Positions 1 through 17,380 of a DNA stretch of 64,000 bases are shown here, one piece after another (the first letter of the stretch is position 1; each line of letters begins with the position of its first letter). A program made the position numbers and the translations under genes. The stretch comes from Chondrilla cf. caribensis (taxonomy: Eukaryota > Porifera > Demospongiae > Chondrillida > Chondrillidae), in the NCBI GenBank assembly GCA_964020155.1, contig OZ026547.1:3592095-3656094 (forward strand), written 5' to 3'. Below the pieces are notes generated by a model, which was not told the DNA's origin, did not search any database, and was given only the letters and a program-made list of their open reading frames with translations.

Positions 1-65
1 ACACTGAACATATGTAAATATACGTACGTACATAGCCAAAGGTAAGTAGCTTGTTAATATGAAAA

Positions 66-350
66 TACAGAGGCTTCTTATAGGAGTGGAGAGGCTTTTA
101 TAGGAGTAAAGAGGCTTCTTATAGGAGAGAAGAGGCTAATCATTTGAGTGGAGAGGCTTCTTATAGGAGCAGAGAGGCTTCTTATAATAGTGGAGAGGCT
201 TCTTATAAGAGTGTAGAGGCTTCTCATAGGAGTGGAGAGGTTTCTCATAAGAGTGTAGAGGTTTCTTGTAAGAGTGTAGAAGCTTCTTATAGGAGTGGAG
301 AGGTTTCTTATAAGAGTACGTGAGTAGGTCTCTTAACATTAGAATGGAGA
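66..350. repeat. Degenerate ~20-21 bp minisatellite
   Basis: About 12 imperfect copies of a unit like gaggcttcttataggagtgga run head to tail. The chance open frame through it on the minus strand encodes only repetitive Ser-Tyr-Lys-Lys-Pro-Leu-His peptide and is not a gene. It lies beyond the last DOK-like exon visible in the window, so it is probably intronic. Confidence 0.85.
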
Positions 351-435
351 GGCTTCACTACGTACGTACTGCGTTACATACAATTTAGTTGCCATGGTCA
401 ACAGCTGACCTACCCACTAACACGAGCCAACTCAC

Positions 436-4745
<4,310 letters not shown>

Positions 4746-4789
4746 CTGAAGTGAAGAAGAATATAACAGACATTTGTGTAGCATTTTAT

Positions 4790-5105
4790 TCAGAGAGATT
4801 CTCAAGAAAGATGAAGAGAGGAGCAAATGGAAGAAGAGTGGACAAAGGGGGTGGGGAAAGATTGTGAGAGAGGTAGAGAGAAAGATTGAAAGAGATTGTG
4901 TAAGAGGTAGAGAGAAAGATTGAAAGAGATTGTGAGAGAGGTAGAAAGAAAAGTTAAAAGAGATTGACAAAGAGGTAGAAAGAAAAGTTAAAAGAGATTG
5001 ACAGAGAGGTAGAAAGAAAAGTTGAAAGAGATTGAGAGGGAGGTACGTAATGAGGTGAGAGGGCTAAAGGCAACTAATGAAACTGAAAGGGAGGAAGAGA
5101 CAGAG
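4790..5105. repeat. Polypurine tract with ~30-bp tandem units
   Basis: About 300 bp of almost pure purine on the plus strand, with recurring units such as gagattgtgagagaggtaga. It is pyrimidine-rich on the coding strand of the DOK-like gene, just upstream of its 4745 acceptor. Confidence 0.8.
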
Positions 5106-5362
5106 GAAGGACAATGTAGATAGGTACACAGATAGATGGAGGAAGTGAGAAAACTCATAAAAACGCTTACACATACACCCCTACATGATAGACAAGCACA
5201 CACACCATAAATGGTCACTTATGCACACAGTAAACACATACAGAGACCAGGTGACCCATAACCATGTTTACACACAGCTGTACCCACACCTTGGAGATAT
5301 AGACACCCATAACATGTGCATGTGAATACATGTTCATACGTATACCATAAGTATATGAAATT

Positions 5363-5365
<3 letters not shown>

Positions 5366-5425
<60 letters not shown>
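5366..5425. repeat. (CA)n microsatellite
   Basis: Perfect CA tract preceding the second copy of the 210-bp duplicated segment. Confidence 0.95.
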
Positions 5426-5426
<1 letters not shown>

Positions 5427-5635
5427 TTAACACAGTTAAAGCATGTCTTTTATTCTTCTTCGATCGAAGGTCAGTTGCAACAATTAACCTTCCAACCAAT
5501 GCAACAAAGATATCAAAGTGCACACAGCTTGTGTTCGGAGGTACATTACAACTCAAATCAGTACACGTCCAGACTTCAAGTGCAATAAGAGCCTGTGTAC
5601 TTGTTGATCAGTTGGTCTCTCTAATTTTGCCACCA
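5426..5635. repeat. ~210-bp duplicated segment, copy 2
   Basis: Nearly identical partner of 1237-1446. Another short CA tract follows it, so CA repeats bracket this copy. Confidence 0.85.
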
Positions 5636-5710
5636 ACACACACACACACACAGACAGCAAACACACATATGTATATACATAATATACGTACACGTACATT
5701 AATGCATTTA

Positions 5711-5713
<3 letters not shown>

Positions 5714-5783
<70 letters not shown>

Positions 5784-5785
5784 AT

Positions 5786-5856
<71 letters not shown>
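5714..5856. repeat. (TG)n microsatellite
   Basis: TG tract with one catacg interruption. Confidence 0.95.
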
Positions 5857-5857
<1 letters not shown>

Positions 5858-5869
5858 ACATGTCATTTT

Positions 5870-6180
5870 TTCAGCAATTTGAAAACTACTCATCAACATG
5901 TTATGTCTAGAGAGTATCTTTACTAGATCCAGAAACAAGAACACAAATCACCAATTTGGACTCATTGTGGGAGAACACTTCCAGACAATTCCTCAGACAT
6001 CCATTCAATTAAGCTGTCAGTGACTGCAGGCAGTTGTATGGCCTCAGTACAGCTGATCCTAGCTGGGTTATAGTGAACAGTAGGGCTTCCCCAGGAGAAG
6101 GAGGCCCTACAAGTGCAATTGCTTGTCAATGGAAAGAAATACCAACACTTACTATGCCAACCACAAAGATGGTCATCCAG
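5870..6180. other. Intronic sequence, nothing recognised
   Basis: Unique sequence between two TG arrays. No exon with splice sites, RNA gene or element was recognised on either strand. Confidence 0.5.
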
Positions 6181-6181
6181 G

Positions 6182-7035
<854 letters not shown>

Positions 7036-7038
7036 AAA

Positions 7039-7040
<2 letters not shown>

Positions 7041-7111
<71 letters not shown>

Positions 7112-7268
7112 ACACACAAGTAGACACACACATACACAGTAAACTCACATATGTGCGTATATACATGTACATTAGTGTGTGTGTGTGTACGTGTGTGTGT
7201 GTGCATGCGCGTGTGTGTGCAGTGTGTGTGTGTGTGTGCGGTGTGTGTGTGTGTGTGTGTGTGTGCAC
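7041..7268. repeat. (CA)n and (TG)n tracts in opposite orientation
   Basis: A CA tract at 7041-7109 is followed by TG-rich sequence at 7174-7265 (with tgcg and tacg interruptions). The pair could form an imperfect inverted repeat. Confidence 0.9.
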
Positions 7269-7269
7269 G

Positions 7270-8090
7270 TCATTGTATTACACTTTCAACCTTCCATTGG
7301 CTTCCAATGTGGTCTGCCCGTGTCACATTTCACCACAGCTGTATCATCACAGGAACAACAACACAGGACCTACATTCTCAATTATCAATCCTGGCATTTG
7401 GACAATACTCCTACAAGTACACCAACAGGAGGGTTACATTCTTGGCTGATTCGCTTTAAGTGTCGAAATTATGTAGCATAGAGTAGGAAACGGGAGGAAA
7501 AGGATTACATCATTGCTACTAGGTAATTGTGGGTGATGTCCCTTGCGAAATTGCAAGCTGTAGTGCGCATAATTAATGTAACCAAACTATGTATGTATAT
7601 ACGTACACAAGTGTTGTCCTATATTCCAATACCTGTGACAATCGCGACACTTGACAAGAATGCTTACTAGATCAAGTGGGGGTTGGAGCAAATTGTGAAA
7701 AGGACTCATTCGTTGTTACTTCAACATACCTTTCTTACTTTTAGGGAGTGATGACCTTTCTATTGTTCACCACAATTCAATTATTGCGATGATTGTAACA
7801 CGAATTCTCAACAGACAATCATTACAGTGTGTGGTATTTACGTAGGATATTGCCCAACACCAGTGAATGCTCTACGTATAGGCAATACCGCATTTAGGAA
7901 CTTATTTGAACTGGGAAGGCCTTAAGCCATAGGCTAGTTCAAGGTATCTAGTAAATACGTACTTCACAGTTTAAGAGAAGCAGCACTGCATACAGTAACC
8001 AAAGATGAGTGAGGAGAGATGTACGTACGTACTAGAATAGAGAGGGAGACCTACATAGTCATACACATTTGTGGGTACACACACACGTAC
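7270..8090. other. Intronic sequence, nothing recognised
   Basis: No exon, RNA gene or repeat array was found. Short open frames here have no recognisable domain or supporting splice sites. Confidence 0.5.
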
Positions 8091-8097
8091 TTGCATA

Positions 8098-8111
8098 AAC
8101 ACACACACACA

Positions 8112-8167
<56 letters not shown>
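8098..8167. repeat. (CA)n microsatellite
   Basis: CA tract with cgcac and ccac interruptions at its left end. Confidence 0.95.
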
Positions 8168-8169
<2 letters not shown>

Positions 8170-8474
8170 ATATACCTACAGCAACAAGAAGCCTACCCTA
8201 GGAGAGATGAAGGAATCACAAACTCTACATCACAATCAGCCAAACTAGATTCTGACACATTGATTGAAAGAAATTCTCATATGAATTCTTCATCCCCGAC
8301 CATTCATGAATACAAGTGTATGCATGTGATATCATTAGGCTGAATAGGTCCACACATATATTAAGTTATTGCGCATGACACGAGTTAGTCATGTGGATGT
8401 TGAGAATCGTACATTTCCATATATGTAGTGTGAATGCATGCACATAAGAGTGTCTGTGCTGGCATGTGTTGTAC

Positions 8475-8475
<1 letters not shown>

Positions 8476-8516
<41 letters not shown>
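8476..8516. repeat. (TG)n microsatellite
   Basis: Perfect short TG tract. Confidence 0.9.
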
Positions 8517-8518
<2 letters not shown>

Positions 8519-8923
8519 ATATACGTTCCCTGTTGTGAACATGAGCTGCAAAAAATCTGTTATTCTCAATTGAATTGAAACGATCATGAGATGTGAACTC
8601 TGGTTGCTACGCTCGTACCTCCCAACAATAACAGAAGAAGTGCGTACACAACAAGTGACAAGCTATACACCAATGTAGACTGAAACCCCAAAGGTCCCTC
8701 AATTTCAGTTACAAGATCTGACTGAATTGAGAGAGGAGCGACTGTAAACAGATTGGACAATAGGGGCAGTCGCATATTCAGATTCAGTAGCTCAAGGTTG
8801 TATGCAGAGGATGTTTGTGTGTGTGTTGTTGACAGTACTGTTGTCAACAACATATTATACACACAGTGATCATGTTGATGTACTGATGTATGCATGTGTA
8901 GTCTCACTGCCTCTATGAAACAT

Positions 8924-8924
<1 letters not shown>

Positions 8925-8993
<69 letters not shown>

Positions 8994-9093
8994 TTCTGAA
9001 GTTGAAATGTACATATTATGTACACTCAGGTACCGAACATAGTAACAAACACAGTTAATCCCAACCAGCTGTGGGTAGCCTGCAGGAATTAAA

Positions 9094-9159
<66 letters not shown>

Positions 9160-9170
9160 ACACACAATAG
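8925..9170. repeat. Pair of (CA)n microsatellites
   Basis: CA tracts at 8925-8991 and 9096-9167 are separated by about 100 bp of unique sequence. Confidence 0.95.
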
Positions 9171-9289
9171 GCAGGGGATTGCCTATACTATGATATCACA
9201 AAATTTCGAAGTACTGGTGTAACCTTGACAACAGACAACTTGCCTTGATCTCACTTTGATCCACAGAAATCAATGGAACAACAAGGTGA

Positions 9290-9575
9290 GAAAACGTAGA
9301 GGTGACATTGTGACTGTCACTGTATGGGTGACAGTGGTATTGATGCTGTACAGGTGACATTGTGTCTGTCATTGTATGGGTGACAGTGGTATTGCTGCTG
9401 TACAGGTGACATTGTGATTGTCATTTTACAGGTGACATCGGTATCATCGTTGTACAAGTGACATTGTGACTGTCATTGTACAGATAACATTGGTATTGTC
9501 AATGCACAGATAACATCAGCATAGGCACTGTACAGGTGACATCGATATTGTCAATGTACAGGTGACATTGTGACT
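9290..9575 (+). repeat. ~30-bp minisatellite (gtgacattgtgactgtcattgtacag-like)
   Basis: About nine degenerate units of the type 'acaggtgacattgtgactgtcattgt' run head to tail. There is no coding frame. Confidence 0.85.
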
Positions 9576-9892
9576 GTTAATATATACATACGTTGGTACA
9601 ACCATCATACTGTAGCGACTTCTGGTGAAGTTTGTACATTAATATGTACTTACGTATGTACATACGTACGTACATACAGTAATATCAGGCACACGTTTAT
9701 CTCATTGATTGATAATTGATAATAGCAGCAGCTGTTTGAGGCTCATTCATCAGTTCCAAAGTCCACACACTCAATGGACCACAACACACACTGCAAAGTT
9801 CATGAGAACCCACAAGCATACGTACAAAGTACAAATCAATTTTAGTATAGGTGTGTGCATCATCATTTCATCATCAATGTACAGTGCATTGC

Positions 9893-10225
9893 TTGGTAAG
9901 TACACACTCCTGGTTAGTACACACTCCTGGTTAGTACACACTCCTGGTTAGTGCACACTCCTGGTTAGTACACACTCCTGGTTAATACACACTCCTGGTT
10001 AGTGCACACTCCTGGTTAGTGCACACTCCTGGTTAATACACACTCCTGGTTAGTGCACACTCCTGGTTAGTACACACTACGTATTAGTTAGTACACACTC
10101 CTGGTTAGTGCACACTCCTGGTTAGTACACACTCCTGGTTAGTACACACTCACAGTTAGTACACACTCCTGGTTAGTACACACTCACAGTTAGTACACAC
10201 TCCTGGTTAGTACACACTACGTACT
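9893..10225 (+). repeat. 17-bp minisatellite, array 2
   Basis: About 19 copies of the ttagtacacactcctgg unit, including tcacag and acgtac variants. Same family as the arrays at 1.8, 22.6 and 24.8 kb. Confidence 0.95.
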
Positions 10226-10229
10226 TGTT

Positions 10230-10980
10230 AAAACACACTCTGTCCAGTGCATTCTTCTCAATCGGTCACTACTGTACTTGTCAAACAGTATAATCCACCA
10301 CAATTTCCAAGTACCAACATAATGTACAACATTTTTTCGAAAACAAATGGCAGCTGATTAACAATTATTCACGATACATATACGTACGTATTACGTGTGT
10401 ATGAACAAGCAAGAAGAAAACTCACTAAGGAAGTTACATTGCACCTAAGATGGGTTCCTGAAGCTAACAAATGTTCTGAGTAATAGTGGAATTTAAACAA
10501 GGAGTGTTATGTAGAGTCAAGTGGGCCCAACTGTAAAAGGTTAATCCATTTCGACACAGATGCGCACTCCGTTAGTTTACACTTGTTCGTATTTCCAAGC
10601 ACTACATTTCAACAAGCATGTACAATTGATTGCACACACCTGTGAAATATGCAAAATGCCTGGGATGCCCTTGTTAGTACGTTAGTAGAAGGAAGTGCAT
10701 TCCTCGAACAACGAGTTGCACACGCTCACTATCAAAGCATGCCACAAAGGTCACAGGTCAACAATAAAATGTGCAAGAGTGTTGGTGGAAGGAACTAGTA
10801 CACTGAAAACATTTAAACCTCATTCTTCTCTACACATTTACATGTACACACCATACCAGCATACACACTCCATGTTATTCACATCCATATATTGTATATT
10901 GTTTGGATACTCACCAATTCTCCACCTACACACAGTTGGTGTAAGTACACAGTCGAAAATTAGCAAAGTCAGTTACATGA
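10230..10980. other. Non-coding sequence, nothing recognised
   Basis: AT-rich unique sequence inside the inferred long first intron of the DOK-like gene. No supported exon was seen. Confidence 0.5.
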
Positions 10981-10986
10981 ATGTGT

Positions 10987-10988
<2 letters not shown>

Positions 10989-11038
<50 letters not shown>
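10989..11038. repeat. (TG)n microsatellite
   Basis: Perfect TG tract ending in tgcgcgcatg. Confidence 0.95.
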
Positions 11039-11045
<7 letters not shown>

Positions 11046-11199
11046 TGGCAACTTTGACAAAATGCATACTGTAGTACGTATAACTCGGTTAGTACAGGTA
11101 CGTATGATAAGGAACAGCAGTGAATGTACGTACGTAGAATCACTCATTCCAAGGCTTATGATGTGGGCCTTATCCCATACAATCGTTGAGGGATCTTAT

Positions 11200-11575
11200 C
11201 AACACACCTGTTGTGGGATCTTATCACTCAGCTGTTTCAGCCCCTGAAGCTGTTCAGGGGTCCTATAACTACAGCTGTTGGGGTCCTATAACTACAGCTG
11301 TTCAGGGGTCCTATAACTACAGCTGTTGGGGTCCTATAACTACAGCTGTTGGGTGTCCTATAACTACAGCTGTTGGGTGTCCTATAACTACAGCTGTTGG
11401 GTGTCCTATAACTACAGCTGTTGGGGGTCCTATAACTGCAGCTGTTGGGGGTCCTATAACTACAGCTGTTGTTAGCCCCTGTAGCTGTTGAGAGGTCTTA
11501 TGACTACAGCTATTGAGGGGTCTCTTTCTACGGCCAAGGCTGAACCCTTCAGCTGTTGAAGGGTCTCATTGTAAA
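11200..11575 (+). repeat. ~23-bp minisatellite (ggtcctataactacagctgttg)
   Basis: Roughly a dozen units of a 22-24 bp repeat containing cagctg. Flanking degenerate copies are at both ends. The open frame through it is a repeat artefact. Confidence 0.9.
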
Positions 11576-12139
11576 ACTGTAATAGTAGCTGCTAGCTACG
11601 TATCCCAGGTTACGTACTTATTTATTATTTTTTCTTCAAAGAGGTGGAGGTCAGGGAAGACTGATACCAGTGGTTCTATTCACACAAGAGAAGTGTACAG
11701 ACTTCCTGACAGCTACTAGGAGTTCAAACGTGTGTGTGTGGTTTAACGGTCCAGTGTTAGATCAGCATAGCGGATGATATCATGAAAAGCTTCAAACTGA
11801 AAGTTCCTTCCAAGTCTTATAATATCCCTGTGGTAACAAACAAGTTTGCTTCGGGACCACAACACCCACACCAATACAAAGGACCCTTGAGGTCACAGCG
11901 AAGACTACAACAGTAATTGTCTTTTCATGCAACAGTTTAGGAATAATATCAATCCGAGTACAAATTGCAGACCGATGTGTTAACATTGAAGAGCATGGTG
12001 TAATTTTTTAAGAGAGAATCTGTATGTAGCAAGGGTACAACAATGTTATAATATTCGTTTAATGCGTATATATTCTATACAGGCAGCGAAAGCTTAATAA
12101 TCCGACACCGTTACAGTTAGACCATAAATATTCGTACTA

Positions 12140-12910
12140 ATATGGTCTAACGCAATGTGATAATCCAACCAAGATAACAGACATTGGTGGAGAGTAGTAA
12201 AGAAGTACTGAAAAACACCATAATCCGACAGACGCGCGGTGACCTGACACGATAGGACAATGTTGTATTATCCAGCAATTGAACACACGTGCGCTGACTG
12301 TACACACAGGTGGTGCGGTCACAATACCGGCGATACAACCGGTGTCCAACCTCCACAAGTAGACTACAGTCGTACGAGGTGTCCACAAAACGTGAAGCAG
12401 TCACATGCGATATACGTGTCTAGATAATCCGGGGATTTTAATGATTACGTACGGTCTATGGCATAGGGTCTACGTATGTGAAGACATGTAGAAGACGGAC
12501 GAAAACTCACCTTGGCCATACTGAGCAACCCGCTTAGTTGGAAATCTGCGTCCGATCCGGTTCCACCTTGTAAGATAACGTCCCTTCTGCTCGACTTGCG
12601 GAGAGTATGCGGCCGCCGAATAACATATACGGTGAGTGTTGTTAGCTTGGGGTGTCGATGGTCTCAACACGGCCCACAGTGTCTATCCGAGGATCCACGA
12701 GGTCTGTTGACGCTCGTTCAATTATAAAACGTTAAGATTGTGTGTTATATCGCACACACGCATTGGCAGGCACGAAAAGTGCAAAATGACCGATCTAGAG
12801 GTATTTAATCCGTGTACCTTTTCATCATGACGAGGACGCTTCATATTGGCTTCCGGTTATCAACACGGCAAGTGGGTATGCTTCCGGATATAATAACACG
12901 TGTTTCCGAT
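12140..12910. promoter_or_regulatory. CpG-rich patch, probable promoter and 5'UTR of the DOK-like gene
   Basis: CpG dinucleotides (cgcggtgacc, gcggccgccgaa, gatccggttcc and others) are far denser here than in the surrounding AT- and CA-rich DNA. The candidate Met-Ala-Lys exon is inside it. Several 'aatccg' motifs at 12.09-12.43 kb could also be remnants of an old DNA transposon. Confidence 0.35.
12511..12519 (-). CDS. Probable first coding exon (Met-Ala-Lys) of the DOK-like gene
   Basis: On the minus strand an ATG in reasonable context is followed by two codons and a strong gtgagt donor (12510-12505), giving Met-Ala-Lys in phase 0. The next exon seen downstream on that strand, 4745-4653, starts in phase 0 with Asn-Gln-Lys-Val and has a cttcttcacttcag acceptor. 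Joining them gives a typical short N-terminus ahead of the PH domain. The exon sits in a CpG-rich patch, as expected for a promoter-proximal first exon. The link is inference: another gene could own this exon, or more exons could lie between. Confidence 0.45.
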
Positions 12911-13021
12911 TCCTGCGTGCTGTCAAGTCAGCATAAAGTAATGGCTCGAATCTCATCTGGAATATCCCATGTAATCCGATTTATTATAAATTATGTCATT
13001 TAATATCATTTAATAATTACG

Positions 13022-14349
13022 AATTACTAAAGAGTGGTGATAAAGATCAACTAACTAATTATCGCCCTATATCCTTGCTACCTTCCAGTAGCAAAGTTAT
13101 TGAGAAGATTGTCCGGCACCAACTGACCCACCACCTTGAATCCAACAATCTTATCTACCCGCTTCAGTCCAGCTTTAGAAAACACCACTCGACCGCAACA
13201 ACTCTTTTAAGATGCATGAATGACTGGTTTACTGCTATTGATGACGGCTTTTTTGTTGGAGTTGTCTTTCTTGACCTCTCTAAGGCTTTTGACTCGGTTG
13301 ATCATCTACTCCTGCAGGATAAACTGACTACACTTGGTATCGCTCCATCTGCCAGGCGCTGGTTTTCATCATACCTATCAAACCATTCCCAACGCACCAT
13401 TATTGGTGAATCCAAGTCGCTTCCCCTTACATCTGATACTGGTGTTCCCCAGGGCTCAGTTCTCAGGCCCACTTTATTTTCCATCATGATCAATGATATG
13501 CCATCTGCCTGCCCCGATTGCACTGCTGTTTTGTTTGCTGATGACACGACAATCTATGCTATTGGTAAGAATGTCAATGAAATTGCTTCTCAGTTATCTA
13601 CTACTACAACATTGGCTGTCTGATAACCATCTTCAGCTAAACCTCTCTATAAAACTAAATGTATGCTAATCCACTCTCAGCATAAAGCACCTCCCCCGCT
13701 TGCCCTTAAGCTCAGTGATACTTCCATTGAGCAAGTATCCAAGTTCAAGTTCCTTGGTTGTGTAATCAATCACCATCTGTCTTGGGATGATCACATCCAG
13801 CTCATCACAACCAAAGTCACCAGGAACATCAGTCTTCTACGCAATCTCTCTTGGTTCTTACCCAGAAGTGCTCTGATGAAGTTCTATGAGGCATACATCT
13901 TACCAACATTTGACTATTGTGATGTTGTGTGGTTTTGCTGCACAAGGACTCAAGCGCTGAAACTGGAGAGGCTACAAAACTATGCCGGACGAGTGATTCT
14001 CAAGGAGCCCCGCATCTCCTCCGCCACAAGCATCCGCAAAAAGCTCGGTTGGACCACGCTAGAAGCACGCAGGAATACCCACATGGCCACCCATATATTC
14101 AAGACCCTGAAGAACGCTGCTCCCTCATACCTGCAGACTCTACTTCAGCCCCACAAAACCACTGGATATCATACTAGAGGTGCTGTGTGTGGTAATCTCC
14201 TCCTGCCACAACCACGGACTGAAGCAGGTAAAAAGGCTTTCTCATTTTCCGCCCCGAGGCTGTGGAACTCGCTGCCTGATGAGGCTAAAGGGTCAACCAG
14301 CTTAACTCTATTTACTGCCTGCGTGAGATCTCATTTTAATACTGTATAA
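13022..14349 (+). pseudogene. 5'-truncated non-LTR retrotransposon reverse transcriptase (CR1/L2-like)
   Basis: The protein homology starts inside the RT domain with NYRPISLLP and runs through fingers/palm motifs: QSSFRKHHST, LDLSKAFDSVDH, GVPQGSVL and the catalytic FADD at about 13535. It then continues into the C-terminal region (FLGCVINHHLSWDDHI, and a conserved RLWNSLP near the end) and stops at 14347-14349. Around 13600-13650 the frame is broken: homology shifts frame and returns by small insertions, leaving TGA and TAA codons. The upstream part of ORF2, including any endonuclease, is absent, which is usual for 5'-truncated LINE copies. The order and motifs fit CR1/L2-type elements. It is dead as a protein. 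Confidence 0.85.
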
Positions 14350-14722
14350 ATGTACATTATTTATTAACTATTGCATGCTGTCTACTTTTAATTTATTAAT
14401 TTTCCTCATTGTTATTATCACTGTTGTATCGTGTCATGTTATCATTATTGTATGTCATGTTATTTCGTTGTTGTTGTTGTTGTTGTCTGTTTGTTTTTCT
14501 GTTTATTTGCTTGTTTGTTTTGTTGTTACCTTCTTCTGTATGTTATGTCTACCACATCTGTTATGTTACAATTTTATTATTATCTTAAGTCCAATTCACC
14601 TATATTTTACATGTAATTTTTATAACTTTATTCTATTTCAACTGGGAGCCTTAGTAGTAGCCCATTGGGCTAGTGGCCTCTCCAGTATAATAATGATACC
14701 ATACCATACCATACCATACTTA
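14350..14722 (+). mobile_element. LINE 3'UTR with (ATACC)n tail
   Basis: AT-rich 3' sequence follows the RT stop, with a (gtt)n run at about 14467-14487. It ends in a short pentanucleotide tail, ataccataccataccatacc, at about 14697-14719. Microsatellite-like tails in place of poly(A) are typical of CR1/L2 elements, so this probably marks the 3' end of the insertion. Confidence 0.65.
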
Positions 14723-14724
14723 CA

Positions 14725-15800
14725 AACGCAACAATTTAAAGAGCTAGAACATTCAAGTGTATCAAAATGCGGGTTATTATATATATCTTTGGCTGGGTGT
14801 GTTTCAAGGCGTGGGTGCGTGGTTGGCCATGGTTTTCTGCAAAGCCCCCTTCAAAATTATTTGGTACCTGGAATAAATTTGAGCCTCATGTCCAATTGAC
14901 CTCATTATTCTCTAAGGTTTCACTATATATTCTGCATGCATTATATATATGCATGGGCTGTATCGATACTGTACCTGTATGGAATTAATTTTATCGTTGA
15001 AACTGTGAATCCTTGTTAATCTACATGCCACTGGTTCATCTGGCGAATCTTCTTATTCAGTACAGTTTAGTTTGAATTCTCAATGTGCCAATATAAAAAT
15101 TAATACAAAGCTAATAGTAATGAACCGATCAGTTAATCCACCAATATATTATTAGTACGTAATATTGTTCGAAAACAAATTGCTATATTATGTGAATAAT
15201 TATATAATTAAAAAGATTGATTCCGTCCTGTATAATTATAATTCAAATTCTTCTCTCAACCCAGTAACCTTTTAATATTAATTGATCCTGCAGTCCATAT
15301 TAATTTTTAAGAGCTTGTCATTTATTTACAGGTTTTCAGTTCATGCAGAAAGCTTAATTAAGTAGCCAAACAAGTCTAGCTTTTCAAACTTAATAATAAT
15401 TATTATACATATTTTTCATTTCTTAGGTGAAATATAAATTAAATGCACGATCAATGGTTGCAGTATGCTAGATTGGATACGCAAATAATCACTATTTTAC
15501 AGTGTTACCAAATAAATACACATGAAATTAACATTGATATCTGTGACATAATTAACAAATGAATATACAGATATGTAATATGAAAATGACCATTAATATC
15601 TGTGTTGATGGAAATGAAGCTGCAATCATGTAATCTGATTAACATTAACAAATAAATATTAATATCAACAAAATGAATAAATAAACACAATCACATTATG
15701 TCACTATTGAAGGAAATAGTTATTACATACTGGAAATCACTGTTACGTTTATTGAAGCTAACATTTTCGATGGATACCATCGCCATGACAATAGGGAAAT
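14725..15800. other. AT-rich intergenic sequence
   Basis: Strongly AT-rich stretch between the LINE copy and the last exon of elongase A. It presumably includes the 3'UTR of A near 15.7-15.8 kb. No gene was recognised. Confidence 0.5.
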
Positions 15801-15804
15801 GGAA

Positions 15805-16499
15805 TTACTTGTCAATGGATCCAGATTTCAATCGATGATTGTTCAAAAGTATACCATTGGAACAATGTGTGTGTTCCTTTTGAAACTTTTCCCTCTTCAC
15901 CGAGGTGAAGTTTTTCTTGGTGCCCTTTAGATAAACGTTGTAGAAGAAATGGGCAAAGAGAACAAAATAACTGAAGTACATCAGAAATGCCCAAGTCAGG
16001 TGTAGACTTTCCTTTTCAACGAACCCATCACAGTAAAATCCTGGCACAGTTAGGATGTTTTTGAGGATGTACATGTTGATCCAAACCCCTGCTACCATCT
16101 GTAGTAGCTGGATGGTTGTAATGAGGATGTTGACGAATTTGGGCACACGAACCCAACCACTCGCTCGAGTGGCATAGTAGAGGTACATTATCGAGTGAAC
16201 AAAGTAGTTCATGACAACAAACCATTGCGTTGGAGTCACGGTGAATCCGTAATAGTAGAAGCAGTAAATCATGACCGTGACATGGTGATACCAGTGGAGA
16301 AATATGAGGTTCTGTTTGCGAAGAACGATGAAGTACGTGTCGAGGAGTTCTGGGAGTTTCGAGAAGCAGAAAGCGAATGCCCAAAGTTGCGGAACGGCGT
16401 CATAGAGCGGCAGCCCCTCCTCCCAAACTTCAGTCGGCTCCAGTTTACACACAGAGGCGTGCCAGCCCTTATTAACCACAGTGGACATCATGGCATAAC
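15805..16499 (-). CDS. Elongase A: ELOVL3/6-type very-long-chain fatty acid elongase, terminal exon
   Basis: Minus-strand exon from a phase-1 acceptor at 16499 to a TAA at 15805, coding 230 residues. It holds the whole ELO catalytic core: KLPELLDT, the HWYHH histidine box (in FLHWYHHVTV), VMNYFVHSIMYLYYA and the QLLQM motif, followed by membrane segments and a basic tail ending SGSIDK. ELO enzymes are multi-pass ER proteins that condense malonyl-CoA with acyl-CoA, the rate-setting step of elongation. HWYHH is typical of ELOVL3/6-like enzymes. The N-terminal ~76 residues are not adjacent. The only compatible exon seen is 27534-27306, which also fits exons B and C. No first exon of its own was found between 16.5 and 17.7 kb. 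Spliced to that exon it would make 307 residues. Confidence 0.87.
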
Positions 16500-16859
16500 C
16501 TACATCATGGGAGCAAGCAGAAAATGATAAATTACTTGGTTTGCTGTAGTAGTGTACACATAACAAGCAACATCTCATATGGAGAACATCTGATAACAAG
16601 AACAAATTTTATGGGCCCCTTGTAGTTTGTTTAATGAGTTCCTACTGCAAATACATTAGAGTGCTGAAAATTGAATGCAATTCACTAGCCAAAAAATAAA
16701 TCCTTTTTACCAAACATTATGAGAGCTCACTGCTGCCTTCGTCAGTGATGCATACTGCTGACAAAGACAGCAGTGAGCTGTCAAAAAGTTTGGTGAAAAA
16801 GCTCATTTTTGGCTAGCGAATTGTACTCAATTTTTGCCATGATGGCACCTAGCCTGTCA

Positions 16860-17380
16860 ACCTTTTGTGTATGGTTCAGGATGGTATAGATTTATCACAT
16901 CAACCCCTAGTATACAAAACCACCCACTACACAACTTCAGGAGTCAATGTATTCGTATAGTCCAAGTATACAGCACAACCTGTCCATAAAGACCACCCAG
17001 GGAAGCAAGACAAGTGGCCTCCATGTAGAGGTGTAACAAAGTGATAGAGATTATATACTGGATACATAATTCGACACTTAGGAGAAGTAATCTTTATGTA
17101 GTGGTGGTCTTAATGTAGCTGTGTGTATTGTCTCTGTAGACAGGCAGTCTCCATGTAGAGGTACATCAGTGTATTTGAGATTAGAATGCATAGTGGATAG
17201 TTCTAGAGTGGTCACTTAGGACAGGAACCTTTATGTAGAAGTACACAGTCCCTATTACAGATTCCACTGTGTGGTTTCTGTACAGGTGGTCTTGATATAG
17301 AGGTGTATCAGTGTACTTGAGATTATTATGTACTGGATACACAATTCAACAGTGGTGACTTAGAAGAGGTGTATGGTCTT
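16860..17380. repeat. Degenerate ~110-bp tandem units between elongases A and B
   Basis: Related phrases recur at about 17000, 17150 and 17270 ('gtggtctt..atgtagaggtgtatcagtgta', 'gattatatactggatacac'). A 'cctgt..ataaagaccaccc' motif near 16980 recurs at 19450 and 19505. It looks like decayed repeat or DNA-transposon material. No exon for elongase A was found here. Confidence 0.55.

Noticed and set aside
8584..8815. Minus-strand frame with a hydrophobic stretch (LVVYALLLLLLGG) near its stop
   Set aside because: It looks like a C-terminal membrane anchor, but there is no convincing acceptor, no partner exon and no recognisable domain. It lies in the inferred DOK-like intron.
9893..10225. CRISPR-like array (regular short repeats)
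   Set aside because: The repeats are contiguous 17-bp units without unique spacers, and the DNA is eukaryotic. It is a minisatellite.
15812..16527. Plus-strand and second minus-strand frames over elongase A (also over B, C, D and E)
   Set aside because: They are shadows of the elongase coding frames; they contain none of the ELO motifs.
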